From an uncultured Veillonella sp. (GTDB lineage: Bacteria; Bacillota; Negativicutes; Veillonellales; Veillonellaceae), in contig URZS01000069.1 of the NCBI GenBank assembly GCA_900552445.1, forward strand, positions 1-6,306: DNA of 6,306 nucleotides, read 5' to 3'. The translations under genes and the position numbers were made by a program. Below are positions 1 to 6,285 of the stretch, piece by piece; the stretch's first letter is position 1, and each line of letters begins with the position of its first letter. The notes under the pieces were generated by a model, which did not search any database, was not told the origin of the DNA, and worked only from the letters and a program-made list of their open reading frames with translations.

Positions 1-18
1 TACATTACATTACATTAC
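1..18. repeat. TACAT pentanucleotide repeat at the left edge
   Basis: Perfect period-5 sequence: three TACAT units plus TAC. On the coding strand it reads as TAATG units starting with the XRE stop codon. The window begins inside it, so the true copy number is unknown and the edge may reflect an assembly break at the repeat. Confidence 0.75.
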
Positions 19-476
19 TTTATATTTCGTCGTGCCGCTAAGCTACCAGCGCTGCTAGCTAGGCCCGCTCGATTGATGTGTGGGTTCCCATGTTTGTACG
101 TTTTTGGCTTGCTACTTTTATCTTCTACCTTTGATTTCTCAAATTTAGTAAATAGATTATCTAGCTCACGCAAGAGCGCACGTTTTTGTGAGTCTTTCAA
201 CTCAAATACTTCCCCTTTATAGGCGATGTATTTATTTTTTAGCACAGGACTGAGATCATAGATGGGCTCGTGTTGTTCTCCATTTACATCTAACAGCTCA
301 TCCAAGGTCAATCCATAGTAGCGAGACAGGGCACAGAGTGTATCTAAATCCGGTTCGCGATACCCTGTTTCGTAATTTGAAAGCGCCGCATTACTGATAC
401 CTACGGCCTTTGCTACTTCGATTTGGCTTTTGCCCATGCGCACGCGAGCACGCTTTAAGTTCTTGTAAAACTGCAT
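15..476 (-). CDS. XRE/Cro-CI family helix-turn-helix transcriptional regulator
   Basis: A predicted DNA-binding protein of 153 residues. Residues about 5-62 form an HTH_3 domain: NLKRARVRMGKSQIEVAKAV, then the recognition helix in GISNAALSNYETGYREPD (26-43), then LDTLCALSRYYGLTLDELLD (44-63). The rest is not a family I recognise. A segment near 83-113 (YIAYKGEVFELKDSQKRALL onward) looks like a short strand plus amphipathic helix that could dimerise, followed by a basic Lys/Ser/Ala-rich, probably disordered tail (114-153). I see no protease or metal site and no membrane segment. The frame also offers GTG at 485 and ATG at 482, but AGGTGAT at 487-481 is placed correctly only for the ATG at 476. 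It lies 68 bp downstream of hemL on the same strand with no terminator between, so it may be co-transcribed. Control of the hem genes is only a guess; it may simply autoregulate. Confidence 0.88.
   Translation of the reverse strand: MQFYKNLKRARVRMGKSQIEVAKAVGISNAALSNYETGYREPDLDTLCALSRYYGLTLDELLDVNGEQHEPIYDLSPVLKNKYIAYKGEVFELKDSQKRALLRELDNLFTKFEKSKVEDKSSKPKTYKHGNPHINRAGLASSAGSLAARRNIK
41..60. repeat. Near-perfect 20-bp palindrome inside the XRE gene
   Basis: AGCTA-C-CAGC followed by GCTG-C-TAGCT is self-complementary at all positions except one C-C pair (46/55). It has no loop and no T run after it, so it is not a normal terminator. It encodes part of the Ala/Ser-rich C-terminal tail and may be a by-product of that composition. 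Confidence 0.5.
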
Positions 477-544
477 GTTCATCACCTACATCGATACATA
501 AACAACTACAAACTATATATTTTATAATAATGTATCACTGATTT
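477..544 (-). other. AT-rich gap between hemL and the XRE gene
   Basis: 68 bp holding the distal repeat copy, the regulator's ribosome binding site and several TATAAT-like strings (for example TATTAT at 529-524 and TATAGT at 517-512, coding strand). None has a good -35 box at 16-18 bp, so I do not name a promoter. No GC-rich hairpin followed by a T run is present, so hemL transcription may continue into the regulator. Confidence 0.5.
481..487 (-). promoter_or_regulatory. Ribosome binding site of the XRE regulator gene
   Basis: AGGTGAT matches the downstream half of the usual anti-Shine-Dalgarno complement (GGAGGTGATC). Its AGG lies 8 nt before the ATG at 476 but only 2 nt before the ATG at 482, and the site overlaps the GTG at 485. 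This picks 476 as the start. Confidence 0.65.
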
Positions 545-569
545 TTATAGTAGTGTATCACTGATTTTT
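520..569 (-). repeat. Two-copy 23-bp tandem repeat across the hemL stop codon
   Basis: The blocks 520-546 and 543-569 match at 25 of 27 positions with a period of 23 bp; they share TTTTAT and TGTATCACTGATTTTT (plus-strand reading) and differ only at 527/550 and 530/553. On the coding strand the 543-569 copy carries the hemL ending I-S-D-T-L-L-stop. The 520-546 copy, in another frame, would spell the same ISDTLL-stop, because both differences are CTA/TTA leucine synonyms. The repeat also covers part of the region ahead of the XRE gene. Confidence 0.85.
529..562. promoter_or_regulatory. Candidate operator pair upstream of the XRE gene
   Basis: Two inverted-repeat sites centred 23 bp apart, about two helical turns: AGTG-TAT-CACT at 552-562 (perfect arms) and AATG-TAT-CACT at 529-539 (one arm mismatch). 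A weaker, inverted relative, TGTATCGATG, reads on the minus strand at 498-489 near the regulator's ribosome binding site. The placement suits autoregulation by a Cro/CI-type dimer. This is inference; the arms are short and one site lies inside hemL. Confidence 0.3.
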
Positions 570-1849
570 TTGAAAGCTTCATCAGCTACGGCTAATGTGC
601 GTTCGATTTCACTGCTCTTATGGCAGATAGATACGAAGTTACTTTCATAAGGGCTTGGCGCATAGTAAATACCATGGCTCAAGTTATGGTGGAAGAACAT
701 TTTGAATTGTTCTTCGTTGCAAGCTGCTGCATCATCAAAGTTCTTAACTGGTTTATCAGTGAAGAAGATGGTGAACATGGAGCCTACCCGTTGCACTACA
801 ACAGGCACATTGTATTGAGCTGCCAAGCGTTCAAAGCCTTCACAAAGGGCAATTGTCGTATCTTCTACTTGTTTAAATACAGTTGGATCTCGTTGCAAAA
901 TAGAAAGCGTTGCAAGACCAGAGGTAACAGCAATCGGATTACCGCTCAATGTACCGGCTTGGTAAATAGGACCAGCTGGTGCGATTTGGTTCATAATCTC
1001 ACGAGAGCCACCAAATACAGCGAGTGGCATGCCACCACCAACGATTTTACCAAGGCATGTTAGGTCAGGCTTGATATTGTAACGTTTTTGTGCACCGCCA
1101 CTGCTAGCGCGGAAGCCACACATAACTTCGTCAAAGATCAGCACTGCACCATGAGCCTTAGTTACTTCACGCAAGGTTTCAAGGAAACCTGGTTCTGGAG
1201 GTACACAGCCCATGTTACCTGCTACAGGTTCTACGATAATAGCCGCAATAGTATCGCCGATGTCGTCGAATAATTTGCGAACCGCATCAGAGTCATTGTA
1301 CGGCAAAGTAATTGTATTTTCTGCTACACCTTGTGGAACGCCAGGGCTATCTGGTACACCGAAGGTAGCAAGGCCTGAGCCGGCTTTTACCAAGAGTGCA
1401 TCGCTATGACCATGGTAACAGCCAACGAATTTCACAATGCGATCTCGCCCAGTATATCCACGAGCTACGCGCAAAGCACTCATAGTCGCCTCTGTACCAG
1501 AGTTAACGAGGCGGATAACCTCCATAGATGGCATGAAAGCTTGTACCTTTTTAGCCAATTCTGTTTCTAGTAGTGTAGGCGCACCGTAGCTAGTACCACG
1601 AGGAATCGCCTCTTGCAAGCTAGCTATAACCTCAGGATTCGCATGGCCCAAAATCATAGGTCCCCAGCTCAACACATAGTCGATATATTCGTTGTTATCA
1701 ATATCATAAATACGGCTGCCGCTAGCGCTGCTGATAAACGGAGGGTTAGAACCTACACTGCGGTAGGAACGAACAGGACTGTTTACGCCGCCTGGCATAT
1801 AGCGTTTAGCCTCTTCAAAGGCTTTTTCAGATTTACCGAGTTGGAACAT
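545..1849 (-). CDS. hemL: Glutamate-1-semialdehyde 2,1-aminomutase
   Basis: A PLP-dependent class III aminotransferase-fold enzyme that isomerises glutamate-1-semialdehyde to 5-aminolevulinate, acting directly after HemA. The 434-residue length fits the family. Marks are MPGGVNSPVRSY (18-29), VNSGTEATMSALR (115-127), CYHGHSD (144-150), VEPVAGNMG (206-214), IFDEVMCGFR (238-247) with Asp240 for the PLP ring nitrogen, LGKIVGGGMP (266-275) with Lys268 as the PLP lysine, and YQAGTLSGNPIA (296-307). GTLSGNP and the C-terminal YAPSPYESNF stretch favour HemL over other class III aminotransferases. The start has AAGGAG 5 nt upstream, overlapping the TAA of hemB. The last gene of the tight cluster, its final codons (ISDTLL then stop) form one copy of a 23-bp tandem repeat that continues into the downstream gap. 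No intrinsic terminator follows. Confidence 0.98.
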   Translation of the reverse strand: MFQLGKSEKAFEEAKRYMPGGVNSPVRSYRSVGSNPPFISSASGSRIYDIDNNEYIDYVLSWGPMILGHANPEVIASLQEAIPRGTSYGAPTLLETELAKKVQAFMPSMEVIRLVNSGTEATMSALRVARGYTGRDRIVKFVGCYHGHSDALLVKAGSGLATFGVPDSPGVPQGVAENTITLPYNDSDAVRKLFDDIGDTIAAIIVEPVAGNMGCVPPEPGFLETLREVTKAHGAVLIFDEVMCGFRASSGGAQKRYNIKPDLTCLGKIVGGGMPLAVFGGSREIMNQIAPAGPIYQAGTLSGNPIAVTSGLATLSILQRDPTVFKQVEDTTIALCEGFERLAAQYNVPVVVQRVGSMFTIFFTDKPVKNFDDAAACNEEQFKMFFHHNLSHGIYYAPSPYESNFVSICHKSSEIERTLAVADEAFKKISDTLL

Positions 1850-1854
1850 GGTTT

Positions 1855-1860
1855 CTCCTT
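1855..1860 (-). promoter_or_regulatory. Ribosome binding site of hemL, overlapping the hemB stop
   Basis: AAGGAG 5 nt before the hemL ATG. Its first two bases are the last two of the hemB TAA stop codon (1861-1859), repeating the layout seen at hemB. Confidence 0.78.
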
Positions 1861-2833
1861 ACTTTTGTAACCATTTAGCAATATCTATAGCATGGTACGT
1901 AATGATGATTTTAGCACCGGCGCGCTTCATAGAAAGCATTGTTTCCATAACGAGGCGTTCTTCGTCGATAAGACCAGCTGCAGCAGCGGATTTAACCATC
2001 GCATATTCGCCAGATACATTGTATACCGCTACAGGTAATTCATAGCGGTCACGTGTTTCACGAACAATATCCAAATAGGACAAGGCTGGTTTAATCATGA
2101 TAATATCTGCACCTTCAGCAATGTCGAGTTCGATTTCTCTGAAAGCTTCTAAGCGATTAGCTGGATCCATTTGATAGGACTTACGGTCCCCAAATTTTGG
2201 AGAAGAGTTTACCGCACCACGGAATGGACCATAGTAAGCAGATGCGTATTTTGCAGCATAGCTCATGATAGATACATTAGTATAACCTGCCGCATCAAGG
2301 GCTTCACGAATAGCACCTACACGGCCGTCCATCATATCGGATGGAGCCACCATATGCGCGCCTGCTTCCGCTTGGCTTACCGCTACTTTACAAAGTAATG
2401 GCAATGTTTCATCATTCAAAATTTCATGGTCGTCAATCATGCCACAGTGACCTGTAGAGGTATATTGGCACAAGCATACGTCAGAAATAACCAATAGGTT
2501 TGGTACTGCTGCACGGATAGCTTTGATAGCTTGTTGTACAGGTTGAGACATATCCCACGCAGAGGAGCCTTGTTCATCCTTGTATGTTGGAATACCAAAG
2601 ATTTCTACACCGCGCACCCCAAGATCATAGGCCTCTTGCGCTACTTTCACAGCCTCATCAACAGACAAGTGGTATTGACCTGGTAATGTATCGATTTCAT
2701 TTTTGATACCTTCACCAGGAACGATAAATAATGGATAAATTAAATCAGTTACGTCGAGTGTCGTTTCGCGTACCAAATCACGCATTTCTGGACTGATACG
2801 CAAGCGGCGAGGACGGTATGTTAAATCGTACAT
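1859..2833 (-). CDS. hemB: Delta-aminolevulinic acid dehydratase (porphobilinogen synthase)
   Basis: Condenses two 5-aminolevulinates into porphobilinogen; a cytoplasmic enzyme, usually a homo-octamer. The 324-residue length is normal. It opens with YRPRRLRISPEMRDLVRET (6-24), followed by LIYPLFIVPG (31-40). The metal site DVCLCQYTSTGHCG (118-131) supplies Cys120, Cys122 and Cys130, the pattern of zinc-dependent enzymes; magnesium-only forms have aspartate or alanine there. The two active-site lysines are Lys195 in SYAAKYASAYYGPFR and Lys248 in IIMIKPALSYLD, the latter being the Schiff-base residue. REIELDIAEGAD (232-243) matches the region bearing the allosteric magnesium site in some bacterial enzymes; whether magnesium is used here is inference. 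The start ATG has a perfect AGGAGG 5 nt upstream that shares bases with the TAG stop of cobA-hemD, and the coding regions are 9 bp apart. The same arrangement recurs at hemL. Confidence 0.98.
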   Translation of the reverse strand: MYDLTYRPRRLRISPEMRDLVRETTLDVTDLIYPLFIVPGEGIKNEIDTLPGQYHLSVDEAVKVAQEAYDLGVRGVEIFGIPTYKDEQGSSAWDMSQPVQQAIKAIRAAVPNLLVISDVCLCQYTSTGHCGMIDDHEILNDETLPLLCKVAVSQAEAGAHMVAPSDMMDGRVGAIREALDAAGYTNVSIMSYAAKYASAYYGPFRGAVNSSPKFGDRKSYQMDPANRLEAFREIELDIAEGADIIMIKPALSYLDIVRETRDRYELPVAVYNVSGEYAMVKSAAAAGLIDEERLVMETMLSMKRAGAKIIITYHAIDIAKWLQK

Positions 2834-2838
2834 GTGAT

Positions 2839-2844
2839 CCTCCT
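2839..2844 (-). promoter_or_regulatory. Ribosome binding site of hemB, overlapping the cobA-hemD stop
   Basis: A perfect AGGAGG 5 nt before the hemB ATG. Its first two bases are the last two of the TAG stop codon (2845-2843) of cobA-hemD, so a terminating ribosome would sit on the hemB initiation signal. Confidence 0.8.
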
Positions 2845-4351
2845 AAATGTCCTTTATAATAGCATTTACCAAGCCATCAGTTGTATATACATCGCTGATC
2901 ACAGCTGGTTTAAGGCCTGCACTCATAGCTGTAGCAGCTGTGATAGGTCCAATGCAAGCAATCTTAGTATTGCCTAATAGTTTCAATGCATCATCGCCCA
3001 ATAATTGAATTGTATTTGTTACTGTAGAAGAACTTGTAAAGGTAATGTAGTCTACAGTACCTTCTGTTAAGGCATTTACCAATGCCTCTTGTTGAGATGT
3101 ATCTTGTGTCGTTTCATATAAACGTAAGATATCTACATCTATATCGTGATGACGCAAAGAGCGTGGAATTACATCACGAGCTACTTTTGGTTGAATGAGC
3201 AATACGGAATCCCCTGCTTTGAGCTCTTCTTCGAGAGCCTCTACAGCAGATTCAGCCTTGTAGTCTACAGGAATGATATCCGGAACAATACCATATTTTT
3301 GAAGTTCCCGAGCTGTAGCACAGCCAATTGCTGCTACTTTAGAATTACCTAATGCACGAGTATCCTTGCCTTCTTTATACAAAGCATCGAAGAAGTAACG
3401 AACTCCTTCACCAGAGGTGAATACGATGCATTGGTATTGTTTTGTATTATTGATGATGCGTTTATCTTCATCAAACAATTCCAACGGAGATGTTTTAATA
3501 GCTGCCGCTTCAACTACATTAGCACCTTGAGCTGCTAATTTTTCACGGAATGCACTTGCTTGAGAACGAGCGCGCGTAACTACAACGGTTTTGCCGAATA
3601 AAGGTTTATTATCGAACCATTGTAATTTTTCACGAAGGTTAACTACATCGCCTACTACGATGATAGCTGGCGCTTTTAATTGTGCCTTTTCCACATCTTC
3701 TACTACATGTTCAAGAGTAGAAACGAGAACCTCTTGTACTGGTTTTGTACCCCACCGAACAAGGGCTACAGGTGTAGATGGTGCACGACCATGAGTCATC
3801 AATTTTTCTGCAATGGTAGGTAAGTTACCAACGCCCATTACAAAGCAAAGTGTATCTACTGCTGTAGCAAGGCCTTCCCAATGAATGCCAGATACTTCTT
3901 TAGTAGGATCTTCATGACCTGTTACAACCGCAAAGGATGTGGCCATAGCGCGTTGTGTTACAGGGATGCCTGCATAGGCAGGGGCTGCGATAGAAGATGT
4001 TACGCCAGGTACAAATTCAAATGGTACACCAGCTTCGCCAAGGGCCATCGCCTCTTCACCACCGCGACCGAACACGAGTGGATCGCCGCCTTTTAAACGA
4101 GCTACGATTTTGCCTTCTTTACCTTTTTGAACTAATAGCTCGTTGATTTCCCATTGGTGCATCGTGTGATCTTTACATTGCTTACCAGCGTAGATCAATT
4201 CTGCATCTGGACGTGCCCATTCTAATAGATGTGCATCAGCTAAATAGTCATATACAATTACATCTGCTTTTTCGATGCATTCACGGCCTTTTACAGTGAT
4301 AAGTTTAACATCACCAGGGCCTGCACCGATTAGATATACCATACCTGTCAT
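2843..4351 (-). CDS. cobA-hemD: Fused uroporphyrinogen-III C-methyltransferase / uroporphyrinogen-III synthase
   Basis: A 502-residue bifunctional protein. Residues 1 to about 245 are a SUMT-type SAM-dependent methyltransferase (CobA), which converts uroporphyrinogen III to precorrin-2. Its marks are LIGAGPGD (7-14), ARLKGGDPLVFGRGGEE (84-100), VPGVTSSIAAPAYAGIPVTQ (114-133), VTGHEDP (143-149), VALVRWGT (195-202) and IIVVGDVV (230-237). Residues about 250-502 are uroporphyrinogen-III synthase (HemD), which cyclises hydroxymethylbilane with inversion of ring D. Its marks are GKTVVVTRARSQA (253-265), IVFTSGEGVRYF (309-320), AAIGCATA (340-347), a YITFTSSSTV segment (435-444) and ACIGPITAATA (465-475). 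HemD is a weakly conserved family, so that half rests on pattern and position. The ATG at 4351 was chosen over one at 4342 because GAGGAAGG lies 9 nt ahead of it and it overlaps the hemC stop as ATGA. The fusion couples formation of uroporphyrinogen III to its methylation, steering flux to sirohaem or cobalamin. Confidence 0.96.
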   Translation of the reverse strand: MTGMVYLIGAGPGDVKLITVKGRECIEKADVIVYDYLADAHLLEWARPDAELIYAGKQCKDHTMHQWEINELLVQKGKEGKIVARLKGGDPLVFGRGGEEAMALGEAGVPFEFVPGVTSSIAAPAYAGIPVTQRAMATSFAVVTGHEDPTKEVSGIHWEGLATAVDTLCFVMGVGNLPTIAEKLMTHGRAPSTPVALVRWGTKPVQEVLVSTLEHVVEDVEKAQLKAPAIIVVGDVVNLREKLQWFDNKPLFGKTVVVTRARSQASAFREKLAAQGANVVEAAAIKTSPLELFDEDKRIINNTKQYQCIVFTSGEGVRYFFDALYKEGKDTRALGNSKVAAIGCATARELQKYGIVPDIIPVDYKAESAVEALEEELKAGDSVLLIQPKVARDVIPRSLRHHDIDVDILRLYETTQDTSQQEALVNALTEGTVDYITFTSSSTVTNTIQLLGDDALKLLGNTKIACIGPITAATAMSAGLKPAVISDVYTTDGLVNAIIKDI

Positions 4352-5286
4352 TTTATGATTCCTTCCTCTATGAGAGCATCCACAATATGTTTGCCACCTT
4401 CTTCGTATAAGGCTTTTGCTAGATTTTTGCCAAGGATTTCACCCTTTTTAGCAGGACCAGAGATTTCCCCTTCGTATACAGTCTTGCCATCGAGGGAGGC
4501 AATCATGGCCTTCAAGGTCAATTGGCCTTTATTGATAGTGCCGTGTACGCCCATTGGCACTTGGCAACCACCGTTTAGTTGACGCAAGAAGCTGCGTTCC
4601 CCTTCAACGGCATAGCGCGTAGCTTCATCGTTAATAGGAGCCAGCATTTCAAGCATCTCTGTATCGTCGGCACGACACTCGATAGCGAGCGCCCCTTGAC
4701 CTACAGCAGGAATCATTTCATCAGCCGTGAAGACTTGTGTGATTTGGCTTTCTAAGCCCAACCGTTTTAAACCTGCTTGCGCCAAGATAACGCCATCTAA
4801 TTTTTCTGTTTCAATCTTGCTCAAACGAGTTTGTACATTTCCTCGAATCACCTCTACCTCAAGGTCAGGGCGAACGTGTAATAACTGCGCTTGACGACGC
4901 AAGCTACTCGTACCAATGCGAGCGCCTTGCGGCAATTTATCTAATGTTTTATACACTGGGCTCACAAGCGCATCGTAAGGCACTTCACGAGCAGAGATAG
5001 CACCAAGGGTTAGCCCTTCTGGCAACTCTGTAGGCATATCTTTCAAGCTATGTACGGCGATATCAATGTCGCCTTTGTGCATAGCTTCTTCTAATTCAGC
5101 TGTAAACAAACCTTTACCACCTACTTGAGCCAGTGGTTTTTCTAAGATACGGTCACCCTTTGTATTAAAATGAACTAACTCGACCGTAATGTTTGGGTAC
5201 AGACGTTGTAACTCTGCACTAATATGTTCAGCCTGCCATAGGGCAAGGGCACTCTTTCGCGTGCCGATTCTAATATGATCTCTCAT
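4348..5286 (-). CDS. hemC: Porphobilinogen deaminase (hydroxymethylbilane synthase)
   Basis: Polymerises four porphobilinogens into the linear tetrapyrrole hydroxymethylbilane, in the cytoplasm. The 312-residue product begins MRDHIRIGTRKSALALWQAE, the family's canonical N-terminus. Other marks are GGKGLFTAELEEA (56-68), HSLKDMPTELP with the catalytic Asp at 83, GTSSLRRQAQL (125-135), IRGNVQTRL (148-156), AVGQGALAIE (194-203) and LNGGCQVPMG, in which Cys241 should carry the dipyrromethane cofactor. The frame is open upstream to an ATG at 5364, but that start would overlap hemA heavily and add 26 residues (LVQRKKVCTG...) unlike the family. The ATG at 5286 has AGAAGG 8 nt upstream and sits 4 bp after the hemA stop. 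The 3' end overlaps the start of cobA-hemD by 4 bp. Full length, no key residue missing. Confidence 0.98.
   Translation of the reverse strand: MRDHIRIGTRKSALALWQAEHISAELQRLYPNITVELVHFNTKGDRILEKPLAQVGGKGLFTAELEEAMHKGDIDIAVHSLKDMPTELPEGLTLGAISAREVPYDALVSPVYKTLDKLPQGARIGTSSLRRQAQLLHVRPDLEVEVIRGNVQTRLSKIETEKLDGVILAQAGLKRLGLESQITQVFTADEMIPAVGQGALAIECRADDTEMLEMLAPINDEATRYAVEGERSFLRQLNGGCQVPMGVHGTINKGQLTLKAMIASLDGKTVYEGEISGPAKKGEILGKNLAKALYEEGGKHIVDALIEEGIIK
4361..4368 (-). promoter_or_regulatory. Ribosome binding site of cobA-hemD
   Basis: GAGGAAGG, 9 nt before the ATG at 4351 and inside the last codons of hemC. With the ATGA overlap it suggests translational coupling of HemC to the fused synthase, and it favours 4351 over the ATG at 4342. 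Confidence 0.7.
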
Positions 5287-5290
5287 GGCC

Positions 5291-6285
5291 TTAGCCTTCT
5301 TTCTCAAGATTAAACATATCTTTGAATAAATCCCAGTACAAACCTTCTTCCTCTGTACCAGCAATTTCGTTGAAGTGAATCATCGGTTCACGCAACATTT
5401 TGCGAATAATCATGCGACTCATAGAGTCCATAATACGGCGCTCCTTATCGGAGATATCTGGCAATTTAGCCAAGGCGCGATGTAACTCACGACGGCGAAT
5501 GCGTTCCGCTTTTTCTGTGAGTAGAGCCATCATTGGACGCACCGTTAAATAGCTCAATTTATCTAATAACTCTTCAATGGCATCGTGAATAATAGGCTCT
5601 GCACGATGAGCCTCCTCTTCGCGCTGCGCCTTATTTTCTTCTACTACGCTTTCAAGAGAGTCAATATTAAACAGGTAAATACCATCCATATCTGCTACGA
5701 TAGGATCGATGTCGCGCGGTACCGCAATATCAATCATAACGATTGGTTCTCCTTTGCGAAGAGAGGCGATTTTCTTTGCTTCTCGCTCCGTAATAATATA
5801 ATGCGGCGCCCCTGTAGATGTGATGAGGATATCCGCATCTTTAGCGTAATCTACGAAGTTGTCGAGCTTAACAGCCTTACCGTTAAAGCGTTCAGCCAAC
5901 ACTTCTGCTTTTGCAAAGGTTCTATTGGATACGAAAATCGTTTTTACGCCCTTTGCTTGTAAGTGTGTTGCAGTCAACTCACTCATAGTGCCTGCCCCTA
6001 AGATGAGTACAGTCGCTTCAGATAAAGGTTTATCTAAGCTATCCTCAGCTAGGTTAACAGCAGTGTAACTAACAGACACAGGCGTATTAGCAATACCCGT
6101 ATTAGTACGCACCTTTTTACCAACACTAATAGCGCGTTGGAATAAAATATTAAAAATTGTGCCCGTACAGCCTGCGCTATAAGCCTGAATATAAGCCCCT
6201 TTTAATTGGCTCAAGATTTGACCTTCCCCCAACACAAGGGAATCAAGGCTCGCAGATACGCGGAATAGATGTTCAATGCAATCGC
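5291..6285 (-). CDS. hemA: Glutamyl-tRNA reductase, 5'-truncated at the contig end
   Basis: NADPH-dependent reduction of glutamyl-tRNA(Glu) to glutamate-1-semialdehyde, the first committed step of the C5 pathway, in the cytoplasm. About 330 residues are visible against a usual 420-450. The frame stays open to the right edge and its first residues read EHLFRVSASLDSLVLGEGQI, the family's conserved block near residue 100, so the GTG at 6235 is internal and not a start. Further family marks, numbered from the first visible residue, are the Rossmann loop LGAGTMSE (about 95-102), SNRT (119-122), ITSTGAPHYII (154-164), IDIAVPRDIDP (184-194) and a charged C-terminal dimerisation region containing LREPMIHF. 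The missing N-terminus would carry the catalytic cysteine. Truncation comes from adapter sequence starting at 6286, not from a mutation. The stop TAA lies 4 bp before hemC. Identity is secure; the true start is not visible. Confidence 0.96.
5295..5300 (-). promoter_or_regulatory. Ribosome binding site of hemC
   Basis: AGAAGG, 8 nt before the ATG at 5286 and just inside the end of hemA. It decides the hemC start against the longer in-frame candidate at 5364. Confidence 0.7.

Larger units (their letters stand above)
545..6285 (-). other. Tetrapyrrole operon hemA-hemC-cobA-hemD-hemB-hemL
   Basis: Five co-directional genes with junctions of +4, -4, +9 and +9 bp, each with its own Shine-Dalgarno sequence and no room for internal promoters or terminators. 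They cover every step from glutamyl-tRNA to precorrin-2. The operon promoter and any upstream gene or riboswitch would lie beyond the right edge. The XRE gene after hemL may or may not belong to the transcript. Single-transcript status is inferred from spacing. Confidence 0.85.

Noticed and set aside
477..485. Earlier starts for the XRE gene (GTG at 485, ATG at 482).
   Set aside because: The AGGTGAT ribosome binding site overlaps or touches both; only the ATG at 476 is correctly spaced.
486..552. A sigma-A promoter for the XRE gene using TATTAT, TATAAA or TATAGT as the -10 box.
   Set aside because: The region is so AT-rich that -10-like strings are expected, and none has a good TTGACA-like box at 16-18 bp. 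A promoter may exist but cannot be placed.
520..569. The repeat as a CRISPR remnant or transposon target duplication.
   Set aside because: There are only two directly abutting copies with no spacer, no cas gene, no transposase and no terminal inverted repeats; a simple tandem duplication explains it.
486..570. An intrinsic terminator after hemL.
   Set aside because: The T runs belong to the tandem repeat. The AGTG/CACT stems are 4 bp or shorter with 3-nt loops and are AT-rich, too weak for a Rho-independent terminator.
620..1870. Several open frames of about 60-150 codons on the plus strand opposite hemL (similar ones lie opposite hemB, cobA-hemD, hemC and hemA).
   Set aside because: They lie antisense to well-recognised enzymes, their translations resemble no family and show no domain pattern, and their starts lack convincing ribosome binding sites.
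5287..5364. A longer hemC starting at the ATG at 5364.
   Set aside because: It would overlap the conserved end of hemA by over 70 bp and add 26 residues absent from the family; the ATG at 5286 has a well-placed AGAAGG and begins with the canonical HemC N-terminus.
5287..6285. A cobalamin or other riboswitch controlling the operon.
   Set aside because: Such an element would precede hemA, which is cut off by the contig end; none of the internal gaps (9 bp or less) could hold one.
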